Assembly (NCBI GenBank): GCA_937901085.1
Contig: CALCHQ010000135.1
Location: forward strand, 1-35,697
Source of the DNA: an uncultured Verrucomicrobiales bacterium
GTDB lineage: Bacteria > Verrucomicrobiota > Verrucomicrobiia > Verrucomicrobiales > Akkermansiaceae
Reading direction: 5' to 3'
DNA: 35,697 nt
The notes under the pieces were generated by a model, which saw nothing but the letters and a program-made list of their open reading frames with translations, was not told the DNA's origin and searched no databases. The position numbers and the translations under genes are program-made. The first letter of the stretch is position 1; each line of letters opens with the position of its first letter. Shown one piece after another: positions 1 through 6,999 of the stretch.

Positions 1-1678
1 CGGCAGCATGGCCCGCCGCATTGGCCAGCATGGCCAGCTGCATGGCACCGGTGGGCTGCTCTGCCTGGTGGGTGGCTGTCTCCTGCATTTCCTGCAGCGC
101 CGGATGCCCGGCGGGCAGGTTCGGGAACAAGGCCCACGCGGCAGCATGGCGCACGCTTCGCGTCTTATCGGCCAGCGCCTTGCGTGCTGCGTCGCCGCCC
201 AGCAGCTCGGCAGCAGCGGCCCGCACCAAGGCATCGGTATCCTGCGTGGCACCAAGCGCGACGGCCTGCACCTCCGGGGTGAGAGGAAACTGGGCCAGCA
301 GCCCCAGCAGCGTGGCTCGCCAGGCCGGAATTTCCTCTGCCTTGTAGGCGGCCAGTAATTCATTCACGCTGCCCTTGCCCTGCATGGCATGTCCCGCTGC
401 GCGGAAACGCTGGCGGTATTTGCCCAGGCGTTCTACCTTGTAGCGATTTTCCAGGTATTCCATGCACCATTGGTGGTCCTTGTCCTTGTGGCAGTTCAGG
501 CAGGCATTCGGCACGCCGAGTTCGATACTCATGCGCGGGTCGGGCCAGTGCAGGGCGTGGTCGCGGCGCGGGTCACGGCCCATGTAGGTCATTTTGGGCA
601 TGTGGCATTCAATGCAGGGCATGGCCTTGCCGCCGCAGAGCCTGTTGTGGCCGACCTGCGGGGCCAGCACGCCGTTGATGACCTTGTTCGTACCGTGGCA
701 TTGCAGGCAGAGTTCATCATTTTCTGCGGGCAGCACCAGCTTGCCGGAATGCGGGTCGTGGCAATCATAGCAGGTGACCCCTGTGCGTCCCATCCTGTGC
801 AGCCGGAAACTCGTTTCGCAGTAGTCCTCCTCCAGCTGCAGACCATTGGGATGGAACACCCCTGGAACCTTCGGCAGTTCCAGTCGGAAATGCTCATCAA
901 ATGCCTCACCAGCCGAGAAACGCCCTGTGATTTCCTCGCGGCGGGCATGGCAGCTGGCGCAGTTGTCATCGTGCTGCTGCGGGGTGAGCCTGCGGTCATC
1001 CGGGGCAACAAGACAGCCCTTTTCTGCAACGGGCGCATCAGAGACTTTGTGGCATTGGATGCAGGTGATACCGGGTTCCCTCCAGGTGGACTGGAAGGTG
1101 TCAGAATCCGTGTCGTAATTCTTCTGGAAGCCGCTCATGTGGCACCAGGCGCATTGGGAATTCCAGTTCATGCCACGTCCGGTCCAATGCCCCCACTCGC
1201 CCGGCCGGCGCTCGGCTCCACCGCGTTCCTGCTGCAAGGCATCGTCGCGGAACACGTCGAACCACTCCTTCTTCTCCACATCCCAGGCGGCGCTGGGCGT
1301 CTGCAGCCCGCCATCCGGCCATTTGAGCAGATACTGTACCAGCGGCTCACGGCCAATCACCGCGCCCACGGTGTAGACCTTGCCGGTCTGCACATCGCAC
1401 ATCAGAAAATTCCCCCCCGCATCGCGCTGCATCTCCAGCTCCATACCGTGTGCCTTGATACGCTGCCCGGCAAAAGCCCCGGCATCCAGCGCTGCCTGAG
1501 GGGTACGCCAAGCCCAGGCGTGGTCGCTGCCTTTCCATAAATCATATTCCTTGCGGTGGCATTCCGCGCATTTCTGCGAAACGGACAGCGCCGATTCATT
1601 CCAATGCGGGCGTTCCGCCGCGCGGGCGGAAACGAAAACTGCCAGCACCGGCAGCGCCATGGGAAGAACGAATTTCAC
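1..1678 (-). CDS. Octaheme c-type cytochrome with HEAT-like C-terminal region (3' end outside the window)
   Basis: An open frame runs from a GTG at 1678 off the left edge (559 codons seen). The first ~20 residues form a signal peptide (MKFVLPMALPVLAVF then SARA), so the protein is exported. Eight CxxCH haem-attachment motifs lie at about residues 37-41 (CAECH), 176-180 (CAWCH), 206-210 (CIQCH), 240-244 (CASCH), 303-307 (CYDCH), 324-328 (CLQCH), 355-359 (CIECH) and 393-397 (CLNCH). From ~400 on it is Ala/Leu-rich and helical, like HEAT repeats. The layout matches the cytochrome c554-like multihaem family, which often carries TPR repeats in that position. It probably moves electrons in the periplasm; the partner is unknown. 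GTG 1678 is chosen because a TAGAAT -10 box ends 6 nt upstream; ATG 1660 is the alternative but would shorten the signal peptide. Long frames on the other strand here are shadows. Confidence 0.88.
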   Translation of the reverse strand, partial: MKFVLPMALPVLAVFVSARAAERPHWNESALSVSQKCAECHRKEYDLWKGSDHAWAWRTPQAALDAGAFAGQRIKAHGMELEMQRDAGGNFLMCDVQTGKVYTVGAVIGREPLVQYLLKWPDGGLQTPSAAWDVEKKEWFDVFRDDALQQERGGAERRPGEWGHWTGRGMNWNSQCAWCHMSGFQKNYDTDSDTFQSTWREPGITCIQCHKVSDAPVAEKGCLVAPDDRRLTPQQHDDNCASCHARREEITGRFSAGEAFDEHFRLELPKVPGVFHPNGLQLEEDYCETSFRLHRMGRTGVTCYDCHDPHSGKLVLPAENDELCLQCHGTNKVINGVLAPQVGHNRLCGGKAMPCIECHMPKMTYMGRDPRRDHALHWPDPRMSIELGVPNACLNCHKDKDHQWCMEYLENRYKVERLGKYRQRFRAAGHAMQGKGSVNELLAAYKAEEIPAWRATLLGLLAQFPLTPEVQAVALGATQDTDALVRAAAAELLGGDAARKALADKTRSVRHAAAWALFPNLPAGHPALQEMQETATHQAEQPTGAMQLAMLANAAGHAA

Positions 1679-1684
1679 GCCAGC

Positions 1685-1714
1685 ATTCTACCACACCCGC
1701 CCCCGCCCGCGCAA
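1685..1714 (-). promoter_or_regulatory. Promoter of the multihaem cytochrome gene
   Basis: On the minus strand TTGCGC (1714-1709), an 18-bp spacer and TAGAAT (1690-1685) precede the GTG start by 6 nt. The predicted transcription start is the start codon itself, so the mRNA would be leaderless. Confidence 0.45.
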
Positions 1715-1767
1715 ATGCAAAGAAACATACCGCCTGTCATACCCGGAAACTTTTTTTCATTTTAGGC

Positions 1768-1796
1768 TTGCCATGCGGGGATGTCTCTGCTAAACT
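1768..1796 (+). promoter_or_regulatory. Promoter of tRNA-Val
   Basis: TTGCCA, a 17-bp spacer and TAAACT lie directly upstream. The predicted transcription start is near 1803, four bases before the mature tRNA. Confidence 0.6.
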
Positions 1797-1806
1797 CCCG
1801 GCACAC

Positions 1807-1878
1807 GCACGAGTAGCTCAGTGGTAGAGCGGCTGTCTTACACACAGTTGGTCAGGAGTTCGAATCTCTTCTCGTGTA
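1807..1878 (+). tRNA. tRNA-Val (anticodon TAC)
   Basis: A full cloverleaf can be drawn. Acceptor GCACGAG pairs with CTCGTGT, D arm GCTC/GAGC, anticodon arm GCTGT/ACAGT with loop CTTACAC, and T arm AGGAG/CTCTT with loop TTCGAAT. Loop positions 34-36 read TAC, which decodes valine. The first acceptor pair is G-U, the discriminator base is A, and CCA is not encoded. It stands alone with its own promoter and terminator and marks the left border of the AT-rich island. Confidence 0.93.
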
Positions 1879-1888
1879 TAAACCTCGC

Positions 1889-1922
1889 AACCCTCTAACG
1901 CTTACCGTGTTAGAGGGTTTTT
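1889..1922 (+). terminator. Terminator after tRNA-Val
   Basis: An 11-bp stem (AACCCTCTAAC pairing with GTTAGAGGGTT) with a 9-nt loop, followed by a T run. It begins 10 nt after the tRNA. Confidence 0.85.
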
Positions 1923-2159
1923 AGTAACAATCAACGACTTAACAACCCTGTGCAGAATCGGTATACGCCCGTTTTTGCCTATCGCCGCCTGTCTCGGCGC
2001 AGGCTTGCCGAAGCCGGAGGACTCCAAAGGACTAGGGGTGCGGCAGCCCTCTTGTTTTCATATTCGACCGATTCTATCGTGATATCGGGGGAAAATTACC
2101 GAGTCTGCAAGGATGGGCTGATAGACATAGGGTAAACTTGTGCAGTGATAGAGCAGGCA
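1923..2159 (+). other. Intergenic region with no recognisable gene
   Basis: About 240 bases between the tRNA terminator and the first island gene. The segment 1965-2060 is more GC-rich than its surroundings and has short self-complementary pieces, for example GCCTG/CAGGC around 1988-2005. One 61-codon frame (1950-2135) crosses it, but it has no ribosome-binding site and no family resemblance, so I do not call it a gene. It could be a remnant of an inserted element or an RNA. Confidence 0.4.
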
Positions 2160-2188
2160 TTGAATTCTTTTGAGCAAGTGTGTAAAAA
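2160..2188 (+). promoter_or_regulatory. Promoter of the DUF2441-like gene
   Basis: TTGAAT, a 17-bp spacer and TAAAAA place the transcription start near 2195, about 8 nt before the ATG at 2203. No Shine-Dalgarno sequence is present. Confidence 0.4.
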
Positions 2189-2202
2189 CAATTTCTTGAC
2201 CT

Positions 2203-2907
2203 ATGAACAGTAAAATATACTACAGAGTCGTATACTCTCTTGCTGAATACTCAGGGTTGTATGATACGAAGGAAATCGAGTTTTCTAACAGACAGCGACT
2301 GTTAGAACTATGGGAGTCTCTGGCTGCTATATGTGCATTTTGCTTAGAGTCAGGTGTTCGTATATGCACTGCCATAGCCATGGCCAACTCAGATATCAGC
2401 GAGGATGCGTTTGAACAAGCTTTAACGAAAAACCGGGAACGGGTAGACTTGCGTAAACTCGGTTATATGAATGAGCCTGTCCAATACGTTCAAACGGAGG
2501 CTTTTCTGAAATTATATAATTGGTATAGCGACCATCCCGCCCCCGACAAACTCTGTGGGTTTTTGGATGCGCCCCTCATTTGGGAGTTCATTTGGGAATT
2601 AGCCCGCAGAGAAGTTAAACCAACTGCGGTGAGTCGTATTACCGGTATTTATCTTTGGGAGGACATGGAACGTGCGGAAAAATTTAAGGATGAGCAACGA
2701 AAACATCCTTTGTATAAAATAGTTCGCGTTAAGGTGGAAGATGCGGATAAAGTTCAGGAGTATGATGCAAAGTGGCTGGATGCGGTGCCAACAGATGCTA
2801 CGTTAGAAGAAGCGTACGCTTATGCTGTCAGATATTGGCTTGGGGTAGAATCAGAATCTCCTTGTTGGGAAATCCTGTATGAGGGGCGATATGAAATTAT
2901 TGAATAG
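2203..2907 (+). CDS. DUF2441-like protein
   Basis: A 234-residue soluble protein with no signal peptide or membrane segment. The N-terminus (YYRVVYSLAEYSG) and a later stretch (ITGIYLWEDMERAEKF at about 145-160, then KWLDAVP and a final WEILYEGRYEI) recall the DUF2441 family, which occurs mostly on bacterial accessory DNA and has no settled function. The acidic C-terminal part is rich in aromatic residues. Codon use is AT-richer than the core genes to the right, which suggests horizontal transfer. A repeated motif and a strong terminator follow at 3031-3084. The family match is from memory of its pattern and is moderate; no biochemical role is claimed. Confidence 0.7.
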   Translation: MNSKIYYRVVYSLAEYSGLYDTKEIEFSNRQRLLELWESLAAICAFCLESGVRICTAIAMANSDISEDAFEQALTKNRERVDLRKLGYMNEPVQYVQTEAFLKLYNWYSDHPAPDKLCGFLDAPLIWEFIWELARREVKPTAVSRITGIYLWEDMERAEKFKDEQRKHPLYKIVRVKVEDADKVQEYDAKWLDAVPTDATLEEAYAYAVRYWLGVESESPCWEILYEGRYEIIE

Positions 2908-3030
2908 CTCCTATATTCTGTCCAAAATACGGTGGTTTTCTCCAAGACTCCATCATAAGCCCATGTGTTTAGCTTCTACATATTTGAACAAGAGTTACTG
3001 AGGGCTCGAAACAAGGGAGTTGTGTCCTGT

Positions 3031-3054
3031 GACGTAACCTTCTCAAAGCGTATC
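3031..3054 (+). repeat. 24-nt island repeat, copy A
   Basis: Begins GACGTAACCTTCTC and ends AAAGCGTATC. It matches 5852-5875 at 22 of 24 positions. Like copy B, it ends a few bases before a terminator hairpin. The two mismatches weaken the small hairpin that copy B can form. Confidence 0.7.
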
Positions 3055-3056
3055 TG

Positions 3057-3084
3057 ACGACCTTCGTTCGAAGGTCGTTTTTTT
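3057..3084 (+). terminator. Terminator after the DUF2441-like gene
   Basis: Perfect inverted repeat ACGACCTTCG / CGAAGGTCGT followed by seven T residues. It lies ~150 nt after the gene, leaving room for a structured 3' untranslated region that includes the repeat. Confidence 0.85.
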
Positions 3085-3570
3085 GTTATGCTCATTCCAC
3101 AATTATTGCAGAAGATCAAAAAAAATCATAAAGGATTAGGAATTGTTAGTTACTTCCACAGCGGGTGTTGTTCCCAATGCTCGGACAGAACCATTTTGTG
3201 GAGGGGGATGCCTTGCTGTTGTGAATCATGCAGGAATTGCTGCATGCGTACGTGCCCATTAGGAGGAGGGTGCCACCTGTTTGAGCAGATAACGACAGAT
3301 GAACTGAGTCTTAAATAATTCGTCAATTGTACATCGTCAATACAAAACGCCCTCCCCATGTGCGCAGTTGAAAGAATCAACGGATTCCAACCCTAGGCGG
3401 GGGAGATTATCTGCACTCGTTATACATGCAGTACAGAAATTGTCAAGGAGAGGATGCTGAAAAAAGGAAAAATTCTGAGTGATTTTTTACAAATTGTGAA
3501 AAATGGCACAAAAAAATGCAAAAAAACGTGAAAAAAGGTGTTATTTTATTCTATAAAAATGTGAAAATTA
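3085..3570. other. AT-rich intergenic region, possible decayed gene
   Basis: No convincing gene. A 76-codon minus frame (3380-3150, TTG start) and a Cys-rich 76-codon plus frame (3088-3318) overlap. Neither has a ribosome-binding site or a family I recognise. The minus frame ends in a hydrophilic, ordinary-looking segment (LSEHWEQHPLWK), so it may be the tail of a decayed gene. From ~3450 to 3570 the DNA is extremely A-rich on the plus strand, with GTGAAAA-type motifs recurring near 3496, 3530 and 3561. That fits an upstream promoter element or bent DNA before the ATPase gene. Confidence 0.5.
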
Positions 3571-3599
3571 TTGACAAGTGATTCAAATAGCAGCATTAT
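3571..3599 (+). promoter_or_regulatory. Promoter of the ATPase gene
   Basis: A consensus TTGACA, a 17-bp spacer and CATTAT, preceded by more than 100 bases of A-tract DNA. The predicted start is near 3606. The gene also has a ribosome-binding site (AAGGGG at 3609-3614). Confidence 0.65.
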
Positions 3600-3619
3600 A
3601 TGACTTGTAAGGGGAAGCT

Positions 3620-4975
3620 ATGCAAAAAGAGGGATATTTAAGACGCAAGATTGATACATATCTGGATGACTGGAAGTCTGCACCGGGGCGCAAGCCGCTC
3701 ATTGTCCGGGGAGCTAGGCAGGTAGGAAAAACCGAGGCTATCATGCAGTTTGCCACACGGAGATATGAACATGTGGTCTATGTGAATTTTGTGGAATCGC
3801 CCTACTATAAGGGGATCAATGAGGAAGGCTATGCCGTGGAGGATATCGTGCGGCTGCTGTCGAGAATGAATCCGGAATTCCGCTTTGAAGCGGAGAGGAC
3901 GCTTATCTTTTTTGACGAGGTGCAGGAATTCCCGGAAATTACGACAGCGCTTAAGTTTTTTCACATTGATGGCCGTTTTGATGTGATATGTAGTGGTTCT
4001 CTGCTGGGGGTACAGTATTCCCGTATTGAGAGCCACAGCGTGGGGTACAAGCTGGACTATGAGATGCGCTCCTTTGATTTTGAGGAGTACCTGTGGGCTC
4101 GTGGCTATCAGGACGATGTGGTGGAAGACATGCTGGGGCACTTGCTGAGAGCAGAACCATTCAGTAATGCAGAGCTGGAGCGCTACTTTTCCTTGTTTCT
4201 GGATTATGTGATTCTGGGCGGGATGCCTGCGGTCATCAGTGCGTTTGTGCAGAGCGGTACCTTTGAAGAAACAGCAAATATTCAGCAGCAACTGCTCCGG
4301 GACTACCGGGAAGACATCCGCAAGTATGCATCCGGGGTGGATAAAGCTAAAATCCTGGCGGTTTTTAATCAGGTGGCGCCCCAGCTGGCAAAGGAAAATA
4401 AGAAATTCCAACTCACCAAAGTCGCCAAGCATGCGCGCTCGCGGGATTATCTGGGATGTGTGGAATGGTTGTTGGATTCCGGTCTGCTGTCAATATGCTA
4501 TTGCCTACAATATCCGGAATTGCCTTTGAAAGGGAACTTCGACCCATCCAAATACAAGCTGTATGTGGCTGATACAGGCTTGCTGCTGGCCATGCTTGAT
4601 GACGAGGCTCGTGAGGATTTGCTGCACAACAAGAACCTGGGGGTGTACAAGGGGGCTCTCTATGAGAATTTTGTGGCCGAGGCGTTATCCAAGAGTGGCT
4701 ACGATTTGTTCTATTATCGCAAAGACGATTCAACGTTGGAGATGGACTTCTTTGTCCGAACTGCAGAGGATTTGATACCTGTTGAGGTTAAGGCCGGAAA
4801 TACAGTTTCCAGCTCCCTCCGCAAGTTGGTAGAGTCTGATAAATACGAGGCCATTCACTCCGGCATCAAGCTAGCTCGTGCCAATATCGGGCGCTCGGAA
4901 GCCTTCCTGACCATCCCCTGGTTCTGTGCCTTCCTGCTGAAGCGGTATTTGAAAGCAGTAGTGCATAATAAGTAA
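3620..4975 (+). CDS. AAA-family ATPase with DUF4143 domain
   Basis: A 451-residue cytosolic P-loop protein of the AAA_14/DUF4143 type. Walker A is GARQVGKT near residues 30-37 and Walker B is LIFFDEVQEFP near 95-105. The C-terminal third has the DUF4143 pattern (YVADTGLLLAML, then YENFVAEAL) and ends with a nuclease-like core (LEMDFFV near 375 and IPVEVKAGN near 390), reminiscent of the PD-(D/E)xK fold. Members are common in gut anaerobes, often in many copies on variable DNA; their role is not established. ATG 3620 is fixed by a good ribosome-binding site 6 nt upstream. It appears full length, is transcribed alone from its own promoter, and converges on the small HNH-like gene. Confidence 0.9.
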   Translation: MQKEGYLRRKIDTYLDDWKSAPGRKPLIVRGARQVGKTEAIMQFATRRYEHVVYVNFVESPYYKGINEEGYAVEDIVRLLSRMNPEFRFEAERTLIFFDEVQEFPEITTALKFFHIDGRFDVICSGSLLGVQYSRIESHSVGYKLDYEMRSFDFEEYLWARGYQDDVVEDMLGHLLRAEPFSNAELERYFSLFLDYVILGGMPAVISAFVQSGTFEETANIQQQLLRDYREDIRKYASGVDKAKILAVFNQVAPQLAKENKKFQLTKVAKHARSRDYLGCVEWLLDSGLLSICYCLQYPELPLKGNFDPSKYKLYVADTGLLLAMLDDEAREDLLHNKNLGVYKGALYENFVAEALSKSGYDLFYYRKDDSTLEMDFFVRTAEDLIPVEVKAGNTVSSSLRKLVESDKYEAIHSGIKLARANIGRSEAFLTIPWFCAFLLKRYLKAVVHNK

Positions 4976-5006
4976 AAACTGCCCCGTGAGATTGACTCAG
5001 GGGCAG
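4975..5006. terminator. Shared terminator between the ATPase and HNH-like genes
   Basis: Stem CTGCCCC...GGGGCAG extended by TGAG/CTCA, with a bulged G and a 5-nt loop. Read on the minus strand it is followed by TTTTT, so it most clearly ends the minus-strand gene. It also sits right after the ATPase stop codon. Confidence 0.7.
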
Positions 5007-5029
5007 GAATATTCCATGTATGGATGATG

Positions 5030-5293
5030 CTAGTTTCTGATTTTTAACAGTAAACGTTCATCTATGTGCATCCACCCAGTATTGGTGTAATGATTGCACT
5101 GCTTGCAGAGTGGTGCAAGGTAGGTCCCTGGATGTCCGTAGACGGTTACATGGGCTCCTACTTCAACGCTGTTTCTTCTGCAGACTGGGCAGAGACCAGG
5201 TATCGGTATGTTGTCGCCGTAAAAATCCAGCCATGATCTGCCGTCAGCCAATTGCTGACCCGACGTTCCGATTATGTTTTTAATATTTACCAT
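5030..5293 (-). CDS. Small HNH-like zinc-binding protein
   Basis: An 87-residue protein. Two cysteine pairs (CPVC near residue 37 and CKQC near 66) flank a conserved core containing VGAHV and LAPLCKQCNHYTN. This is the pattern of a widespread family of short proteins that resemble the zinc-bound core of HNH nucleases. The H in GAHV and the N in CNHYTN fit that core, but nuclease activity is not shown. The N-terminus (IGTSGQQLADG) is also typical of the family. No strong ribosome-binding site or promoter was found. It is convergent with the ATPase and shares its terminator. Confidence 0.72.
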   Translation of the reverse strand: MVNIKNIIGTSGQQLADGRSWLDFYGDNIPIPGLCPVCRRNSVEVGAHVTVYGHPGTYLAPLCKQCNHYTNTGWMHIDERLLLKIRN

Positions 5294-5453
5294 ATTTATG
5301 TTTGGTTACTTGCCTATCCAACGCGCCGTAGTAAGACGCTCCACATTGAATAGCTTCTAGTTGACTAGATGCAAATTCTATGCCAACTTTTTAATTCTTT
5401 GTAAATGTAATACAGTAAACATATTCTGAATTTTGATAAATGAATCATGCCTG

Positions 5454-5510
5454 CGACAATTTGTCGTGGTGTGACATTGTGCCGCATTAAAGTGCGACAC
5501 AATGTCACAC
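5454..5510. repeat. Palindrome plus long inverted repeat
   Basis: A perfect 13-bp palindrome (CGACAATTTGTCG, 5454-5466) is followed at 5469-5510 by an 18-nt inverted repeat with 17 matches and the loop TTAAAG. The left arm starts GTGTGACATTGTG; the right arm ends CACAATGTCACAC. There is no T run, so it is not an ordinary terminator. It lies in a gene-free stretch (5294-5600) between the HNH-like gene and the fic remnant. It may be an operator, a mobile-element end or a cruciform site. Confidence 0.75.
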
Positions 5511-5600
5511 GATGCATGCGTAACTAATTAAGAGACTCCCTGTCGCAAATTAAAAACGCTTGGTTACTTTTACAATCTAACGAAACATATTTATTATTAA

Positions 5601-5807
5601 TTGATAATGAAACTTTGTGAGGCGTGCAATGAAGCCGTAGCTCAGGAGTACTATGATCCCCTGATGCTGATGGTGCTGTTCATTTTCAATTTCCTTTGCA
5701 TTCATCCCTTTAATGACGGCAATGGACGCATGAGCCGCCTGCTCACGCTCGTGCTGCTCTACCGGCATAGCTATATCGTGGGCAAATATATTATAAAGTA
5801 CTTATAA
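5601..5807 (+). pseudogene. fic gene remnant
   Basis: A 68-codon frame holding only the catalytic core of a Fic-domain protein. The segment HPFNDGNGRMSR is the Fic active-site motif HxFx(D/E)GNGRxxR, with the histidine that acts in AMP transfer. It is preceded by the expected helix (LMLMVLFIFNFLC). Full Fic proteins of this type are about 300-370 residues. Here the N-terminal ~200 residues are absent and the frame ends soon after LYRHSYIVGKYI in a short unrelated tail (IKYL). It is too short to fold as a working enzyme, so I call it a fragment left by deletion or recombination in the island. A repeat and terminator follow. Confidence 0.8.
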
Positions 5808-5851
5808 ATTGTATGTTATGCTTTCTTGTTTTTTTCATTCCTATCCTCGGA

Positions 5852-5875
5852 GACGTACCCTTCTCAAAGGGTATC
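5852..5875 (+). repeat. 24-nt island repeat, copy B
   Basis: Begins GACGTACCCTTCTC and ends AAAGGGTATC; 22 of 24 positions match copy A at 3031-3054. It can fold as GTACCC / GGGTAT around TTCTCAAA. It sits just before a terminator, as copy A does. Confidence 0.7.
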
Positions 5876-5879
5876 AAGA

Positions 5880-5906
5880 CTGACTTCCAACCGGGAGTCA
5901 GCCTTT
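5880..5906 (+). terminator. Terminator at the right end of the island
   Basis: Stem CTGACTTCC / GGGAGTCAG with one wobble pair, then CCTTTTT. It follows repeat copy B and separates the fic remnant from the core genes. Confidence 0.75.
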
Positions 5907-5946
5907 TTCGATGTGCGGTTATTTCGGGTACATAATCAGAATGAGC

Positions 5947-5976
5947 TTGACGCTCCGGGGGCGGGTGGGATAGACT
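5947..5976 (+). promoter_or_regulatory. Promoter of the 290-aa anchored protein gene
   Basis: TTGACG, an 18-bp spacer and TAGACT. The predicted start is near 5983, giving a leader of about 33 nt. Confidence 0.5.
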
Positions 5977-6015
5977 GTAGCGAATTTTGCAGCTGGTCTG
6001 CATAGTAAGTATCTT

Positions 6016-6888
6016 ATGAAAGCTAAGGGTGTAGCAGGATTGGTGGCTGGTTTGCTGCTGGCTGGCGCGGCGGGTGCTGTGCTGGGGCATCGGCGCCGTA
6101 AGCAGAGTATGTCGGTTCCGGCCAAGCCGGAGACGGCTGCCGGGCGGCAGGAAACGCCTGAGCATGCGGCGTTGCGCGAGATTCTGGAGCGCTCGGTGGC
6201 ATATAATGATGCGTTGTACCAGCGGGTGAGCGCGTTGGAAACGATGCCCGATGCGGAGGCGCGCAAGGCGGCTTCGAAGGAGCTGGTGCAGCTGAATCAG
6301 GAGGAACGCCGCGCGATTGATGCGTTGCGGGCGGCTTTGCAGGCCCGTCTGGCAGAGCTGGGCTATGGTTTTACCGGGATTGATGGTTTTACAGAGCTTA
6401 TCAGCGAGTTCCGATTCCGCACGCTGGTGCAGCAGGAGCGGCATCTGGAGGTGTATGAGCGGGTGCGCCTGCTGCCGGGCGTGGCCGATACGCCGGAGTT
6501 GCATGCCTACTTGAAACTGGGGTATAGTGATGAGGCTCAGCGCCAGGCCGATACCGCGGAGCAGATGAACCAGGCCATAGAGGCGCAGCGGGGTATCATG
6601 CTGCGCGTGGGCCGCCTGCTGGCCGGGGTGAAGGATGCCGCCAGCGCTGCTGCTGTGCAGGATGAGCTGGTGGAGGGAAATAAGCGTTATCAGGAATGGG
6701 CCGGGCGTATGCGGATGTACCGGCAGGATGATCCGGAGGGGGCGTCAGAGTCGGTGGAGGCGCTTCGTACCATGTATGCTGCCTTGATGCCGCCGCTGCG
6801 CACTCAGGCTGCCCAGTTGCAGCAGTCGGGCTGTTTCGGCGATGCCCGCCTGGTGGCTATTCTCTCCCGCTTGCTACCGGATAAATAG
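6016..6888 (+). CDS. Membrane-anchored helical protein of unknown function
   Basis: 290 residues. The N-terminus (MKAKGVAGLVAGLLL then AGAAGAVLG) is one membrane segment or an uncleaved signal, followed by a basic HRRRK stop. The rest, from ~35 to 290, is almost entirely helical, charged and Ala/Glu/Arg-rich, with likely coiled-coil stretches at about 45-120 and 180-260. No family was recognised. It lies 111 nt before the ABC transporter gene, which has its own promoter, so the two may or may not be co-transcribed. ATG 6016 is the first start after the predicted promoter. The GC-rich codon use marks the return to core chromosome. Confidence 0.82.
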   Translation: MKAKGVAGLVAGLLLAGAAGAVLGHRRRKQSMSVPAKPETAAGRQETPEHAALREILERSVAYNDALYQRVSALETMPDAEARKAASKELVQLNQEERRAIDALRAALQARLAELGYGFTGIDGFTELISEFRFRTLVQQERHLEVYERVRLLPGVADTPELHAYLKLGYSDEAQRQADTAEQMNQAIEAQRGIMLRVGRLLAGVKDAASAAAVQDELVEGNKRYQEWAGRMRMYRQDDPEGASESVEALRTMYAALMPPLRTQAAQLQQSGCFGDARLVAILSRLLPDK

Positions 6889-6949
6889 GCCGGTACGCTG
6901 TTTTCTGCGTTTCTGGCGGCTGAAATGAGACTGCTGTGCTTTTAGCGGC

Positions 6950-6978
6950 TTGCATCGGCTGCCGTCTTGTGTTAAGCT
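6950..6978 (+). promoter_or_regulatory. Promoter of the ABC transporter operon
   Basis: TTGCAT, a 17-bp spacer and TAAGCT, with a predicted start near 6985, 15 nt before the ATG at 7000. The arrangement matches the tRNA-Val promoter. Confidence 0.5.
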
Positions 6979-6999
6979 GAAACAGTTATCATAACCTAT

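Noticed and set aside
389..1540. A 383-codon plus-strand frame
   Set aside because: It lies wholly opposite the multihaem cytochrome, whose eight CxxCH motifs and signal peptide make the minus strand the real one.
3088..3318. A Cys-rich 76-codon frame
   Set aside because: It begins inside the region right after a terminator, without a ribosome-binding site. The cysteines come from chance reading of TGT/TGC-rich DNA opposite another weak frame.
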